From an uncultured SAR86 cluster bacterium (GTDB lineage Bacteria > Pseudomonadota > Gammaproteobacteria > Magnimaribacterales > AG-339-G14), in the NCBI GenBank assembly GCA_902536295.1, contig CACAWS010000002.1, positions 62,001 to 126,000 of the forward strand: a stretch of 64,000 bases of DNA, given 5' to 3'. A program made the position numbers and the translations under genes. Of this stretch, positions 6,918 to 18,300 are shown piece by piece; the first letter of the stretch is position 1, and the number at the start of each line of letters is the position of its first letter. Below the pieces are notes generated by a model. That model did not search any database and was not told the DNA's origin. It saw only the letters and a program-made list of their open reading frames with translations.

Positions 6918-8111
6918 ATGGCTAAAGAAAAATTCGAAAGAACCAAACCACATGTGAATGTTGGAACTATTGGACACGTTGACCATGGAAAAACAACACT
7001 TACAGCTGCCCTTACTAAGGTTTGTGCGGAAGCTTATGGAGCAGGTGAAGCCGTTGCTTTTGATGGTATTGATAACGCTCCAGAAGAAAAAGAAAGAGGT
7101 ATTACTATTGCTACTTCTCACGTAGAGTACGACACACCTAATAGGCACTATGCTCATGTCGATTGTCCTGGTCACGCCGACTACATTAAGAATATGATAA
7201 CTGGTGCAGCGCAAATGGATGGAGCTATATTAGTAGTAAATGCTGCTGACGGCCCTATGCCTCAAACTAGAGAACATATTCTTTTGGCAAGACAGGTTGG
7301 CGTGCCTTTCATTGTAGTTTTTCTTAACAAAGCTGACATGGTAGATGATGAAGAATTAACTATGCTAGTGGAAGAAGAAATAAGAGAACTTTTAACTGAG
7401 TATGATTTTCCAGGCGCTGACACTCCTATTGTAGTTGGATCGGCCTTAAAAGCCTTAGAAGGAGATACTTCAGATATTGGAGTACCTGCTGTAACCAAGC
7501 TTGTGGAAGCTTTAGATTCATATATTCCAGAACCAGAAAGAGAAACTGACAAACCTTTCTTGATGCCTATTGAAGACATTTTTTCTATTCAGGGTAGAGG
7601 TACAGTTGTAACCGGAAGAATTGAAAGAGGGATGGTAAATGTGAACGACCCACTTGATATAATTGGTATTAAGGACACCGAAGCCACAGTTTGTACTGGA
7701 GTAGAAATGTTTAGGAAATTATTAGACCAAGGTAGAGCTGGAGAGAATGTAGGTGTTCTATTAAGGGGAACCAAAAGAGAAGAGGTTGAGAGAGGGCAAG
7801 TTCTATGTGCTCCTGGTTCAATTAAATCTCATACTAAATTTGAAGCTCAAGTTTACGTTTTAAGCAAGGAAGAAGGTGGAAGACATACGCCTTTCTTCAA
7901 AGGATACAGACCTCAGTTTTATGTTAGAACCACTGACGTTACCGGAGCAGTTGAACTCCCTGACGGAGTTGAAATGGTAATGCCTGGAGATGACATATCT
8001 GTTTCAGTCGAATTAATTTCACCTATTGCCATGGAAGATGGTATGAAATTCGCTATCAGAGAAGGTGGAAGAACAGTTGGTGCTGGAGTAGTAACAAAAA
8101 TTATCGAGTAG
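6918..8111 (+). CDS. tuf: Elongation factor Tu
   Basis: 397 residues, near identical in plan to E. coli EF-Tu (394). Delivers aminoacyl-tRNA to the ribosome. The G motifs GHVDHGKTT (near 19), DCPGHADY (near 81) and NKAD (near 136) are intact, as is the switch segment RGITI. A clear AGAGG Shine-Dalgarno precedes the ATG. It is cotranscribed with the threonine tRNA before it and tRNA-Trp after it; its TAG stop (8109-8111) overlaps the first two bases of tRNA-Trp. All arginine codons I could see are AGA or AGG. No second tuf follows fusA, so this is the only copy in the window. Confidence 0.98.
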   Translation: MAKEKFERTKPHVNVGTIGHVDHGKTTLTAALTKVCAEAYGAGEAVAFDGIDNAPEEKERGITIATSHVEYDTPNRHYAHVDCPGHADYIKNMITGAAQMDGAILVVNAADGPMPQTREHILLARQVGVPFIVVFLNKADMVDDEELTMLVEEEIRELLTEYDFPGADTPIVVGSALKALEGDTSDIGVPAVTKLVEALDSYIPEPERETDKPFLMPIEDIFSIQGRGTVVTGRIERGMVNVNDPLDIIGIKDTEATVCTGVEMFRKLLDQGRAGENVGVLLRGTKREEVERGQVLCAPGSIKSHTKFEAQVYVLSKEEGGRHTPFFKGYRPQFYVRTTDVTGAVELPDGVEMVMPGDDISVSVELISPIAMEDGMKFAIREGGRTVGAGVVTKIIE

Positions 8112-8185
8112 GCCAGTAGCTCAATTGGTAGAGCGGCGGTCTCCAAAACCGCAGGTTGGGGGTTCGATTCCCTCCTGGCCTGCCA
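8110..8185 (+). tRNA. tRNA-Trp (anticodon CCA)
   Basis: Acceptor AGGCCAG pairs with CTGGCCT, anticodon loop CTCCAAA gives CCA, T arm GGGGGTTCGATTCCCTC, discriminator G and encoded CCA. The 7-bp acceptor stem fixes its first base at A8110, inside the tuf stop codon. A tuf - tRNA-Trp - secE order is a known gammaproteobacterial arrangement; the overlap itself is unusual. Confidence 0.95.
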
Positions 8186-8203
8186 CGATTTGAAGTAAGA
8201 TTG

Positions 8204-8569
8204 ATGTCACAAGAAGGAAACAACACAAATATACAAAGCAAAGCCTTATGGGTGCTTGGCTTATCTTTAATTTCTTTAGCTGTTTGGGGAAACTCCTATT
8301 TTTCCCAGGTTGGTTTGCTTTACAGAGTTTTAGGAGTAATAACTGTCCTTTTGCTATCAATGTTTGTCTTAAAATTTACAATTTTCGGAAGCCAAACTTA
8401 TAACTTATTAATTCAATCGACAACAGAAATAAGAAAAGTAATTTGGCCTAACAGGACTGAAACAACACAGACTACTCTAATTGTCACAGCTGCAGTTTTA
8501 GTTGCTTCTTTAATACTTTGGGGGCTCGACTCTTTATTTTCTTTTCTAGTAAAACTAATTTTAGGATAA
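8204..8569 (+). CDS. secE: SecE, preprotein translocase subunit
   Basis: 121 residues (E. coli 127). Three hydrophobic segments (about 13-30, 38-56, 88-112) as in the three-span gammaproteobacterial SecE, and the conserved SecY-clamping helix with TEIRKVIWPNRTET (near 72). It braces SecY in the Sec translocon. I start it at ATG 8204; the longer frame reaches into tRNA-Trp. Only 18 nt separate it from that tRNA and 2 nt separate its stop from nusG, as in the secE-nusG pair of other bacteria. Confidence 0.94.
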   Translation: MSQEGNNTNIQSKALWVLGLSLISLAVWGNSYFSQVGLLYRVLGVITVLLLSMFVLKFTIFGSQTYNLLIQSTTEIRKVIWPNRTETTQTTLIVTAAVLVASLILWGLDSLFSFLVKLILG

Positions 8570-8571
8570 AA

Positions 8572-9105
8572 ATGTCAAAATCTTGGTATGTAATTAACTC
8601 TTACTCTGGCTATGAAAATAAAGCGAAAGAGCAACTTATGGAAAGAATTACATCAGAGGGCCAAGAAGATTTCTTTGGTCGCATTGAGGTTCCTACGCAA
8701 GAGATCACTGAAATTAAAGGGGGAAAAGAAAAGATAGTACAAAAAAAATTTTTCCCAGGATATATTTTGGTTGAGATGGAAATGAATGATGAAACTTGGC
8801 ATTTGGTTAAAGAGACTCCTAGAGTTTTAGGCTTTATTGGAGGAACTAAAAATAACCCTAAAAGCATTACTGATGCTGAAGCTAGTAGAATTTTAAATCA
8901 AATAGAACACGGAATTGATGAATCTTCTCAATCAGTGGCTTTTGAACCTGGAGAAATGATTAGAGTAATTGATGGACCATTCAATGATTTCAGTGGAGTA
9001 GTTGAAGAAGTGGACAGTGAAAAGAGTAAAGTAAAGGTTGCGGTTATGATCTTCGGAAGATCAACTCCTGTAGAGCTGGATTTCACGCAAATAGAGAGAA
9101 GCTAA
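8572..9105 (+). CDS. nusG: NusG, transcription elongation factor
   Basis: 177 residues against 181 in E. coli. The NGN domain ([19 protein letters not shown]... [11 protein letters not shown]) binds RNA polymerase, and the C-terminal KOW domain ([19 protein letters not shown]) contacts Rho or ribosomal protein S10. The start at 8572 is chosen because MSKSWYV matches the family N-terminus; the 18-residue upstream extension is the tail of secE in another frame. Its TAA shares one base with the rplK ATG at 9105, so it is coupled to the L11 operon. Confidence 0.96.
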   Translation: MSKSWYVINSYSGYENKAKEQLMERITSEGQEDFFGRIEVPTQEITEIKGGKEKIVQKKFFPGYILVEMEMNDETWHLVKETPRVLGFIGGTKNNPKSITDAEASRILNQIEHGIDESSQSVAFEPGEMIRVIDGPFNDFSGVVEEVDSEKSKVKVAVMIFGRSTPVELDFTQIERS

Positions 9106-9539
9106 TGGCAAAAGATAAAAAAATTATAACTTATATTAAGCTTCAAGTTCCTGCTGGCGCTGCAAGCCCCAGCCCACCTGTAGGCCCCGCCTTAGGACAG
9201 CATGGAGTGAATCTTATGGATTTTTGTAACGCGTTTAATTCTAAAACAAATGAATTAGAAAAAAATGTACCAGTTCCTGTAGTCATATCTGTTTATGAAG
9301 ACAGAAGTTTTGACTTTATTATAAAAACTACTCCAGCAAGTATTTTATTAAAAAAAGCAGCTGGACTAACTAAGGGCAGTAGCACCCCTAATTCAGATAA
9401 AGTTGGAAAAGTAAATAGAGCTCAATTAGAGGAAATTGCTCAAGCTAAAATGTCTGATTTAAATGCTTCTGATATGGACGCTGCCGTAAAAATTATCGAA
9501 GGCAGTGCAAGAAGCATGGGCATAGAGGTAGAAAATTAA
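9105..9539 (+). CDS. rplK: 50S ribosomal protein L11
   Basis: 144 residues (E. coli 142). N-terminal domain with the proline-rich helix signature [23 protein letters not shown] split around residue 9-30, and a C-terminal rRNA-binding domain with [14 protein letters not shown]. It forms the GTPase-associated centre with 23S rRNA. Its ATG overlaps the nusG stop, which leaves no separate leader in which an L1 control site could sit, unlike the E. coli L11 operon that has its own promoter. Confidence 0.97.
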   Translation: MAKDKKIITYIKLQVPAGAASPSPPVGPALGQHGVNLMDFCNAFNSKTNELEKNVPVPVVISVYEDRSFDFIIKTTPASILLKKAAGLTKGSSTPNSDKVGKVNRAQLEEIAQAKMSDLNASDMDAAVKIIEGSARSMGIEVEN

Positions 9540-9540
9540 A

Positions 9541-10185
9541 ATGGACAAAGTAAATTTAGAAACCGCTCTTACAGAGATAAATCATAACTGCTCGAAAAAC
9601 TTTAAAGAAGCGTTAGATATTGCTGTCAATTTAGGTATAGATCCTAAAAAAACAGACCAAGCTGTAAGAGGAGCTACAAATTTACCTCATGGAAATGGAA
9701 AAACTTATAAAGTCGCTGTTTTTGCTGAAGGAGAGGAAGCTAAAGACGCATTAGATAATGGAGCTGATAAAGTTGGCATGGAAGATTTAGCTGAAGACAT
9801 GAAAAAAGGAGAATTAGACTTCGATGTTATTATAGCGACGCCAGCAACTATGAAAGTTGTAAGTCCTTTAGGTCAAATTCTTGGACCAAAGGGATTAATG
9901 CCAAACCCTAAATCTGAAACTGTAACTAAAGATGTTAAAACTGCGGTTAAAAATGCTAAATCAGGACAAATTAGGTATAAATCAGATAAGCAGGGTATAA
10001 TCCACACCCGAATTGGTCAGGTAGGATATTCAGAAGAACAAGTTAGAGATAATCTAGAAGCTTTTCTTTCAGATTTGAAAAAAGCTAAACCTCCTTCTTC
10101 AAAGGGCGTTTTTATTTCTAAAGTTTCTATCTCATCAACGATGGGTAAAGGTTTTGATATAGATTTAACAACTTTGAATTTTTAA
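9541..10185 (+). CDS. rplA: 50S ribosomal protein L1
   Basis: 214 residues, a little shorter than E. coli L1 (234); the missing part is mostly at the N-terminus, where a short [12 protein letters not shown] replaces the usual basic opening. Domain hallmarks are [14 protein letters not shown], the [19 protein letters not shown] region and [10 protein letters not shown]. It binds the mobile L1 stalk of 23S rRNA. It begins one base after the rplK stop. The following 183-nt gap carries the L10 leader. Confidence 0.97.
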   Translation: MDKVNLETALTEINHNCSKNFKEALDIAVNLGIDPKKTDQAVRGATNLPHGNGKTYKVAVFAEGEEAKDALDNGADKVGMEDLAEDMKKGELDFDVIIATPATMKVVSPLGQILGPKGLMPNPKSETVTKDVKTAVKNAKSGQIRYKSDKQGIIHTRIGQVGYSEEQVRDNLEAFLSDLKKAKPPSSKGVFISKVSISSTMGKGFDIDLTTLNF

Positions 10186-10245
10186 TAAGGTGTTTAAGTT
10201 TTTTAATATCTATAAAGATTTTTTGTGCCATTGCAACTCTGTTGC

Positions 10246-10309
10246 AATTGTCAAAGACCGTAGGAGCCAAAGATTTATCAGAGGCTTAATTTTTCCTACG
10301 CAGATGGTT
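10246..10309 (+). promoter_or_regulatory. L10 leader RNA (autogenous control of rplJL-rpoBC)
   Basis: The rplA-rplJ gap holds the conserved L10-leader core: AGACCGTAGGAGCC pairs with GGCTTAAT...CCTACGCAGATGG, giving the CCGTAGG/CCTACG stem with an internal loop, closely similar to the E. coli element where L10-(L12)4 binds and represses rplJ. The extent is approximate. The element is followed at once by a terminator hairpin. Confidence 0.82.
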
Positions 10310-10342
10310 CTCAATATTTTTTTAAAATATTGAGGTTTTTTT
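10310..10342 (+). terminator. Intrinsic terminator / attenuator in the rplJ leader
   Basis: CTCAATATTTT (10310-10320) pairs perfectly with AAAATATTGAG (10324-10334) across a three-base loop, then G and seven T. It lies between the L10 leader and rplJ. Its 5' arm could instead pair with the CAATTTTGAGG segment around the rplJ Shine-Dalgarno (10350-10361), which suggests a choice between structures. Placement makes an attenuator more likely than a simple operon end, because rplJ has no separate promoter that I can see. Confidence 0.75.
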
Positions 10343-10368
10343 AAATACTCAATTTTGAGGAATTTTTA

Positions 10369-10887
10369 ATGTCAAATTTAGATGCAAAAAAAGTTCAAGT
10401 TGATGAATTGAAACAAGTTGCTGAAGAATCTCTTTCAGCGGTAGTTGTTGATTACCGTGGAACAGATGTTCCAAAGTTAACTAACTTTCGAAAAGATGCT
10501 AAAGAAAAGTCAGTGTTTATTAAAATAATTAAAAATACACTTGCTAAAAGGGCTCTTGAGGATACCAAATTCGATTCATTAAAAGATGTCTTAACTGGAC
10601 CTACTTTAATTGCTTTCTCTAAAGATGACTTTCAAAGCGCAGCAAAGTTGATACAAGATTTTGCAAAGATAGAAGAGTCTTTTGAAGTTAAAGGTTTGTC
10701 AATTGGCGAGGGTTTACTTACAGCTGATCAACTTAACAGTATTGCTTCTTTACCAACGAAAGAAGAGGCAATATCAATGTTGCTTGGTTTAATGAAAGCG
10801 CCAATAACTAATTTAGCTTTAATTTCAAAAGAAATTCCTTCTTCTATGGTAAGAACTTTGAGTGCTTATGGGGATTCTAAAAATTGA
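10369..10887 (+). CDS. rplJ: 50S ribosomal protein L10
   Basis: 172 residues (E. coli 165). The N-terminal rRNA-binding part shows AVVVDYRGTDVPKLTNFRKDAKE and KIIKNTLAKRAL; the C-terminal helix carries the L7/L12 dimers. It is also the repressor that binds the leader upstream. The start has a good Shine-Dalgarno (GAGGAA, 7 nt before the ATG). rplL follows after 27 nt. Confidence 0.97.
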   Translation: MSNLDAKKVQVDELKQVAEESLSAVVVDYRGTDVPKLTNFRKDAKEKSVFIKIIKNTLAKRALEDTKFDSLKDVLTGPTLIAFSKDDFQSAAKLIQDFAKIEESFEVKGLSIGEGLLTADQLNSIASLPTKEEAISMLLGLMKAPITNLALISKEIPSSMVRTLSAYGDSKN

Positions 10888-10914
10888 GTTTGATTTATTA
10901 TATAGGAGTTAATA

Positions 10915-11295
10915 ATGGCTTTATCTAAAGAAGAAATTTTAGACGCGATTTCTGAAATGAGCGTCATGGACGTCGTTGATCTTGTCAAGATGATGGAAGA
11001 CAAATTTGGTGTTTCGGCTGCGGCACCTGTAGCAGCCGCTGCACCGGCAGCCGCTGATTCTGGAGCAGAGACAGCTGAAGAAAAAAGTGAGTTTGAAATT
11101 TTCTTAGCAGATGTGGGCGACAAAAAGATAGATGTTATTAAAGCGGTTAGAACAATTACCGGGTTAGGCTTAAAAGAAGCCAAAGCAATTGTTGATGGAG
11201 CACCAGCATCCGTTAAGGAAGGAGCTAATAAAGAAGAAGCAGAAACTGCTAAATCTCAATTAGAAGAAGCTGGCGCTACAGTAGAACTTAAATAA
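10915..11295 (+). CDS. rplL: 50S ribosomal protein L7/L12
   Basis: 126 residues (E. coli 121). N-terminal dimerisation helices ([20 protein letters not shown]), a flexible Ala/Pro-rich hinge near 33-50, and a C-terminal factor-binding domain with [20 protein letters not shown]. It recruits EF-Tu and EF-G to the ribosome. TAGGAG precedes the ATG. Only 11 nt lie between its stop and rpoB, so the long rplL-rpoB spacer with attenuator known from E. coli is absent. Confidence 0.97.
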   Translation: MALSKEEILDAISEMSVMDVVDLVKMMEDKFGVSAAAPVAAAAPAAADSGAETAEEKSEFEIFLADVGDKKIDVIKAVRTITGLGLKEAKAIVDGAPASVKEGANKEEAETAKSQLEEAGATVELK

Positions 11296-11306
11296 CTACA
11301 TTTTTT

Positions 11307-14300
11307 ATGACAGAAAATTACTCATTTGCAGAAAAGAAAAGAATAAGAAAAAGTTTTGAAAAAATTTCGAGTGTAATGTCCTTACCCGACATTCTTGAAA
11401 TACAAACTGATTCATATAAACATTTTCTACAAGGAGAAACTCTTGCAGACAAGCGAAAAGATCAGGGCTTAGAACATGTTTTTAGGTCAATTTTCCCTAT
11501 AGTCAGTGTGTCAGGAAATGCAAAGATCGATTATCTGAGATATGAATTAGGCGAGCCAGAATTTGATGTCTTTGAATGCCTACCAAGGGGTAGAACCTAT
11601 GAGGCGCCTTTACATATTTGGTGCAGAATAACTTTTATCGATAAGACTACAGGAGAAGAAAATCTTAAAAGCGCAAGAGATGAAAAAGTTTACATGGGCA
11701 CTATGCCGCTGATGACAGAGCATGGAACTTTTGTCATAAACGGAACTGAAAGGGTGGTTGTATCTCAACTACATAGGTCGCCTGGTTTAATATTTGACCA
11801 TGACAAAGGTAAGACACATTCTTCAGGGAAACTTCTATATTCATCTAGGGTAATTCCTTATAGAGGATCCTGGTTAGACTTTGAATTCGATCACAAGGAT
11901 TTGATATACATCAGAATTGACAGAAGAAGAAAACTTTATGCATCAATACTTTTGAAGAGTCTGGGCATGAGTCCTAAGGAAATCCTGGACATTTTTTATG
12001 AACAAGAAATTTATACGCTCAATAAAAAAGGCTTTTATAGTTTAAACTTAAATTCTCAAAAATTAGTTGGAAGACTCGCTCCAGTTGACATCCTTGCGAA
12101 AGACAAAAGTGTAATTATTGAAGCTGGCAAAAGGATAACTGCAAGACATATTAGATTAATAGAGTCTAGTAAAATTAAAACTCTTGATTTACCTAAAGAG
12201 GCTTTGATTGGTTTAACCTTAGCAGAAGACATTGTAGATGAAGCAACGGGAGAAATTTTGTTCCCATGTAATACGCTAGTCGATAATGATGTTTTAGAAA
12301 AACTCGAAGAACAAAAAATAAAACAATTAAATACTTTATATATTAATGAGCTTGAATCAGGTCCTTATGTCTCTGAAACTTTGCGCGCAGATACTTCTGC
12401 GACGAATCTCGAAGCATTAGCGGAAATATATAGAATGATGCGTCCCGGTGAGCCTCCAACTAAAGAAGCGGCAACACTTTTATTTGAAAACTTATTCTTT
12501 AATCCAGATAAATACGATTTATCAGATGTAGGTCGAATGAAATTCAATAAGAGGCTTGGCAAAGACGATCTTTTGGGCGAAGGAATTCTTTCCAAAGAAG
12601 ATATTCTAGATGTTATGAAAACTTTAGTTGATATCAGAAATGGTAAACAATCCTGCGATGATATTGATCACCTGGGTAATAGGAGAATAAGGTCGGTTGG
12701 TGAAATGGTTTCAAATCAGGTGAGGGTTGGTTTGTTAAGAGTTGAAAGAGCTGTTAGAGAGAGACTAAATGTGGCTGAGGCTGAAGGATTTGGTCCCGCG
12801 GATCTTATTAATGCAAAGCCTGTCACTGCTGCGATTAATGAATTTTTTGGCTCCAGTCAGTTATCTCAATTTATGGATCAAAACAATCCTCTTTCTGAAG
12901 TAACTCATAAAAGAAGGGTTTCGGCTTTAGGTCCAGGTGGACTTACCAGAGAAAGAGCTGGTTTTGAAGTTAGAGACGTTCACCCGACACATTACGGAAG
13001 AGTTTGTCCTATTGAAACTCCAGAAGGTCCAAACATCGGCCTAATTAATTCTCTTTCCGTTTATGCAAGAGTTAATGATTACGGTTTTATTGAGACTCCT
13101 TATAGAGAAATCCTTAATGGCAAGGTCACCGAGAATATTAGGTACGTTTCTGCAATCGAAGAAGGTGAATTCGTAATAGCTCAAGCAAGTGCAAAACTTG
13201 ATAAAAGTAATAAGTTCACAGAAGAATTAGTCCCGGTTAGGTACAGAAATGAATTTGAATTAGTTACTCCTGATCGTGTAGATCTTATGGATGTTTCACC
13301 TCAGCAAGTAGTATCTATTGCAGCAGCTTTGATTCCATTTTTAGAACACGATGATGCAAACAGAGCTCTAATGGGTTCAAACATGATGCGTCAAGCGGTA
13401 CCCACTTTATCTACTGAAACCCCTCTAGTAGGAACAGGAATGGAGCGAATAGTTGCAAGAAATTCAGGCGACTGTGTAATTGCCAAAAATGCTGGCATCA
13501 TTGAAAAGGTAGATTCTGGTCGAATTGTTGTGAGAAAAAACCTCAAAGATATCTCTGGTACAGGTTCAGCTGTAGATATTTATAACTTAGTAAAATATAC
13601 AAGATCTAACCAAAATACGTGTATAAATCAAAAGCCCATTGTTTCTGAAGGGGATAAAATTTCGAAAGGAGATATTTTAGCTGATGGTTCTTCCATCGAT
13701 TTAGGGGAACTTGCCTTAGGTCAAAACATTAAAATAGCTTTTATGCCATGGCATGGCTACAACTATGAAGATTCTATTTTAATTTCTGATAGACTTGTTC
13801 AAGAAGACAAACTAACTAGTGTTCATATTGTTGAAGAAACCTGCACAGCAAGAGATACAAAATTAGGTCCAGATGAAATTACCGCCGATATTCCGAATGT
13901 TGGGGATTCTGCTTTATCTAAATTAGATGAATGCGGAATAGTTCATATTGGAGCGGAAGTAAATGCTGGAGACATTTTAGTTGGAAAAGTTACGCCAAAA
14001 GGCGAAACACAATTGTCGCCTGAAGAAAAATTATTAAGAGCAATTTTTGGAGAAAAAGCTTCTGATGTTAAGGATACTTCTTTGAGAGTTAAATCAGGGC
14101 AAGATGGAACAGTTATTGACGTAAAAGTTTTTACTAGAGAAGGTCTAGAAAAAAATTCTAGAGCACAGGTAATTGAATCAATCTCTTTAGCAGAAATCCA
14201 AAAAGATATTGATCAAGAATTATCAATTGTTACTTTTGCTACTTTGAATTCTCTTAAATCCACGATTCTTGGAAAAGAAATCATTAGTGCAAAAGGGCTG

Positions 14301-15386
14301 AAAAAAGGAGATAAAGTTAGTGAAGAATTTTTAAGCGACCTTTCGCCTTCCGAATGGTTTAAATTGCGAATGAAAGATGAATCAATTAATGACGATATTA
14401 AAGAGGCAAAAGACAAACTTAAAAACTATGAAGAAGATTTAAAGAAAAAATTTGATGACAAGAAAAAGAAAATTGTTTCAGGAGACGATTTGCCTCCAGG
14501 AGTGCAACAAGTTATTAAAGTTTACTTAGCGGTTAAAAGAAGAATTCAACCAGGAGATAAATTAGCAGGAAGACACGGTAACAAGGGGGTTATATCCGTT
14601 ATTATGCCTGTTGAAGATATGCCTTATGACGAAAATGGTGAGCCAGTGGACATTGTGTTGAATCCGCTTGGAGTCCCTTCTAGGATGAATGTGGGTCAAT
14701 TAATGGAAACGCATTTGGGCTGGGCATCAAAAGAGCTAGGAAGAAAAATAGGTGAATTAATAGACTCTGCAAACAATATAGAAGCTAGAGATTTGGTTAG
14801 CAAGGTATATTCATCAGCTGGAAAAAAAGAAGATATAAGCAAGTTAAACGAAAAAGAGTTCAAAGAGCTATGCTCTAATTTGAAGTCAGGTGTTCCAATG
14901 GCTACCCCTGTTTTTGATGGAGCTTCTGAGACTGAGATTAAAGCTATGTTAGAACTAGCAGGATTGCCTACTTCAGGGCAAACAACTTTATATGACGGAA
15001 GAACAGGCGATGCTTTTGAAAGGCCAGTTACGATTGGTTATATGTACATGCTTAAATTAAATCATTTAATCGAAGATAAAATGCATGCTCGTTCTACAGG
15101 TTCATATAGTTTAGTAACTCAACAACCTTTGGGCGGTAAAGCTCAATTTGGTGGGCAAAGACTGGGAGAAATGGAAGTCTGGGCGCTAGAAGCTTATGGA
15201 GCAGCTCATACTCTGCAAGAAATGTTGACTGTAAAATCCGATGATGTATCTGGAAGAACAAAAGTTTATAAAAATATAGTTGATGGTAATCACGAAATGG
15301 AAGCAGGCATTCCTGAGTCTTATAACGTGCTAACTAAAGAAATTAGATCTTTAGGGATAGACATTGATTTTGAAGAGGTAGAATAA
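11307..15386 (+). CDS. rpoB: DNA-directed RNA polymerase beta subunit
   Basis: 1359 residues (E. coli 1342). Beta subunit of core RNA polymerase. Recognisable segments are [20 protein letters not shown] with the rifampicin-pocket residues and [20 protein letters not shown] near 530, [23 protein letters not shown] near 820, and [13 protein letters not shown] near 1085. The C-terminus holds the clamp-binding [20 protein letters not shown]. No Shine-Dalgarno precedes the ATG, so translation probably couples to rplL 11 nt upstream. rpoC starts 3 nt after its stop. Confidence 0.98.
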   Translation: MTENYSFAEKKRIRKSFEKISSVMSLPDILEIQTDSYKHFLQGETLADKRKDQGLEHVFRSIFPIVSVSGNAKIDYLRYELGEPEFDVFECLPRGRTYEAPLHIWCRITFIDKTTGEENLKSARDEKVYMGTMPLMTEHGTFVINGTERVVVSQLHRSPGLIFDHDKGKTHSSGKLLYSSRVIPYRGSWLDFEFDHKDLIYIRIDRRRKLYASILLKSLGMSPKEILDIFYEQEIYTLNKKGFYSLNLNSQKLVGRLAPVDILAKDKSVIIEAGKRITARHIRLIESSKIKTLDLPKEALIGLTLAEDIVDEATGEILFPCNTLVDNDVLEKLEEQKIKQLNTLYINELESGPYVSETLRADTSATNLEALAEIYRMMRPGEPPTKEAATLLFENLFFNPDKYDLSDVGRMKFNKRLGKDDLLGEGILSKEDILDVMKTLVDIRNGKQSCDDIDHLGNRRIRSVGEMVSNQVRVGLLRVERAVRERLNVAEAEGFGPADLINAKPVTAAINEFFGSSQLSQFMDQNNPLSEVTHKRRVSALGPGGLTRERAGFEVRDVHPTHYGRVCPIETPEGPNIGLINSLSVYARVNDYGFIETPYREILNGKVTENIRYVSAIEEGEFVIAQASAKLDKSNKFTEELVPVRYRNEFELVTPDRVDLMDVSPQQVVSIAAALIPFLEHDDANRALMGSNMMRQAVPTLSTETPLVGTGMERIVARNSGDCVIAKNAGIIEKVDSGRIVVRKNLKDISGTGSAVDIYNLVKYTRSNQNTCINQKPIVSEGDKISKGDILADGSSIDLGELALGQNIKIAFMPWHGYNYEDSILISDRLVQEDKLTSVHIVEETCTARDTKLGPDEITADIPNVGDSALSKLDECGIVHIGAEVNAGDILVGKVTPKGETQLSPEEKLLRAIFGEKASDVKDTSLRVKSGQDGTVIDVKVFTREGLEKNSRAQVIESISLAEIQKDIDQELSIVTFATLNSLKSTILGKEIISAKGLKKGDKVSEEFLSDLSPSEWFKLRMKDESINDDIKEAKDKLKNYEEDLKKKFDDKKKKIVSGDDLPPGVQQVIKVYLAVKRRIQPGDKLAGRHGNKGVISVIMPVEDMPYDENGEPVDIVLNPLGVPSRMNVGQLMETHLGWASKELGRKIGELIDSANNIEARDLVSKVYSSAGKKEDISKLNEKEFKELCSNLKSGVPMATPVFDGASETEIKAMLELAGLPTSGQTTLYDGRTGDAFERPVTIGYMYMLKLNHLIEDKMHARSTGSYSLVTQQPLGGKAQFGGQRLGEMEVWALEAYGAAHTLQEMLTVKSDDVSGRTKVYKNIVDGNHEMEAGIPESYNVLTKEIRSLGIDIDFEEVE

Positions 15387-15389
15387 TTT

Positions 15390-18300
15390 ATGAAAGACTT
15401 ATTGAAATTATTTAATCAAGATCAAGCAGAGAGTTTTAATTCAATCAAAGCCGGTTTGGCCTCTTCTCAACAAATTAGGTCGTGGTCTTTTGGAGAAGTA
15501 AAAAAACCAGAGACAATTAATTATAGGACTTTTAAACCTGAAAGAGATGGTCTATTTTGTGCAAAAATTTTTGGACCCGTAAAAGATTACGAATGTATTT
15601 GTGGAAAATATAAACGTATGAAGCATAGAGGTGTAGTTTGTGAAAAATGTGGTGTAGAAGTCACGCTAGCTAAGGTTAGAAGAGAAAGAATGGGCCACAT
15701 AGAATTAGCCGCTCCTGTGGCTCACATATGGTTCTTAAAATCCTTGCCTTCAAGGATTTCACTCCTTTTAGATATGACATTAAGGGAAATAGAGAGAATT
15801 TTATATTTTGAGTCATTTGTTGTAACAGATCCGGGCATGACAGAATTAGAAAAAGGCCAAATTTTAGATGAAGAAGAATACTTTGAAGCTTTGGAAAACT
15901 ATGGAGAAGAGTTCTCTGCCGGAATGGGAGCTGAATCTGTAAAAATCCTTCTTTCAGAAATGAATTTAGAGGAGGAGATAGCTGAGGTTTTATCTCAAAT
16001 TGAGGGAACAAACAGTGAAGCAAAAATTAAAAAGTTATCAAAACGCTTAAAAATTTTAAAAGGCTTTCTCTCTTCTAATAATAAACCCGAATGGATGATT
16101 CTAGATGTTCTTCCCGTCTTGCCGCCTGATTTAAGACCTTTAGTTCCTTTGGAGGGCGGAAGATTTGCTACTTCGGACTTAAATGATCTTTACCGAAGGG
16201 TAATTAACCGAAATAACAGGCTTAAAAGATTACTAGAACTAAGCGCTCCTGAAATCATTGTAAGAAATGAGAAGAGAATGCTTCAAGAGTCTGTAGATGC
16301 TTTGTTAGATAATGGAAGAAGAGGGCGAGCTATTACGGGTTCTAATAAAAGACCGCTTAAATCTTTATCAGATATGATTAAAGGCAAACAAGGAAGATTT
16401 AGGCAAAATCTTTTAGGAAAAAGAGTAGATTACTCTGGCAGATCAGTAATAGTTGTAGGCCCTACTTTAAAACTTCATCAGTGTGGATTACCGAAAAAAA
16501 TGGCTCTAGAGCTTTTTAAACCCTTTGTTTTTGGAAGATTACAAAATATGGAACTTGCAACAACTATTAAAGGAGCAAAAAGAATGGTTGAGCGAGAAGA
16601 GCCGGTTGTTTGGGACATATTAGCAGAGGTTATACGAGAACATCCTATCTTACTCAATAGAGCTCCAACGCTTCATAGATTAGGTATACAGGCTTTTGAG
16701 CCAATACTAATTGAGGGTAAAGCAATACAACTTCATCCTTTAGTTTGTAAAGCATACAATGCAGATTTTGACGGCGATCAAATGGCAGTTCATGTGCCTT
16801 TAACTTTAGACGCTCAACTAGAATGCAGAGCTCTGATGATGGCCAGCAACAACATCTTGTCCCCTTCCAATGGTAGACCAATTATTGATCCATCTCAGGA
16901 TGTAGTTCTTGGTATTTATTACATGACAAAATCAAAACTTAATGCACTTGGTGAAGGTTCAATATTTGCCGATGTTGATGAAGTCAAACGTGCATATGAT
17001 TCGAAACAAATCGATCTTCAAGCAATTATAAAGTGCAGGATTAATAGTAATGACGGTTCAAGCGAACTTGTGGAGACTACAGTGGGAAGGACAATTCTTT
17101 GGGGAGTTGTTCCAAAAGAAATTCCTTTCGAGAAAATAAATAAACCCCTCAATAGTAAAGCTATATCTGACTTAATCAATATCTCTTACAGATACTCAGG
17201 CTTAAAAGCCACGGTAATTTTTTCAGATAAAATAAAAAATTTAGGTTATGACTATTCAACGATCTCAGGTTCTTCTATATGTGTTGAAGATTGCGTAATT
17301 CCTGATAATAAAGAGTCAATCATTTCCCAAGCTCAAAATGAGGTGAAAGAAATTGAAGCTCAATACTCTTCCGGGCTAGTAACCCAGGGAGAGAAGTACA
17401 ATAAAGTAATTGATATTTGGTCTAGGGCAAATGAAGCCGTTGCTAGTTCCTTGATGGAAACCATTTCTAAGGACAAGGTAGTTAATTCAGAAGGAGAGGA
17501 AGTGGACGAAGATTCTTTTAATTCGGTATTCATGTATTTAGACTCTGGTGCAAGGAGCTCACCCGCACAAGTAAGGCAGTTGGCTGGAATGAGAGGGCTA
17601 ATGGCCAAGCCAGACGGTTCGATAATTGAAACTCCAATTACTGCGAACTTTAGAGAGGGATTGACAGTATTACAATACTTTACTTCTACTCACGGCGCTA
17701 GAAAAGGTTTGGCAGATACGGCTTTGAAAACAGCTAACTCCGGTTATTTGACCAGAAGGCTCGTAGATGTAGCTCAAGATTTAGTTATTAGAGAGCATGA
17801 CTGCGGAACATCAGAAGGACTTGAACTAAGGACTATTATTGATGGAGGTGAAGTAGTTCAATCTTTAAGTGAAAGAATTTTAGGAAGAGTTTTAGCAGCT
17901 GATATTCAATCCAAAGATGGAGAGTTAAAAATTTCAAAAGGAACTTTGATTGATGAGGAGTTAGCAGAAAAAATAGAAAATCATAATATCAATTATGCTC
18001 TTGTGAGATCTGCTATTACCTGTGAAACTAGTTTTGGTATTTGTTCCATGTGTTACGGAAGAGATCTGGGCAGAGGGAACTTAGTCGATCCAGGCGAAGC
18101 CGTAGGAATTGTCGCTGCACAATCTATTGGAGAGCCTGGTACCCAACTTACTATGAGAACTTTCCACATAGGTGGAGCCGCCTCGAGATCTTCTGAAAAT
18201 GACAAAATAGAAGTTAAATTTGATGGAGTAGTTCAATATAAAAATATTAGTTCCGTGACAAATAAAGATAAAAATCAGGTTTGTATTTCAAGATCTGCTG

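Noticed and set aside
10186-10245. Independent promoter for rplJ before the L10 leader
   Set aside because: No hexamer pair with 16-18 nt spacing stands out; the leader is most simply on the upstream operon transcript.
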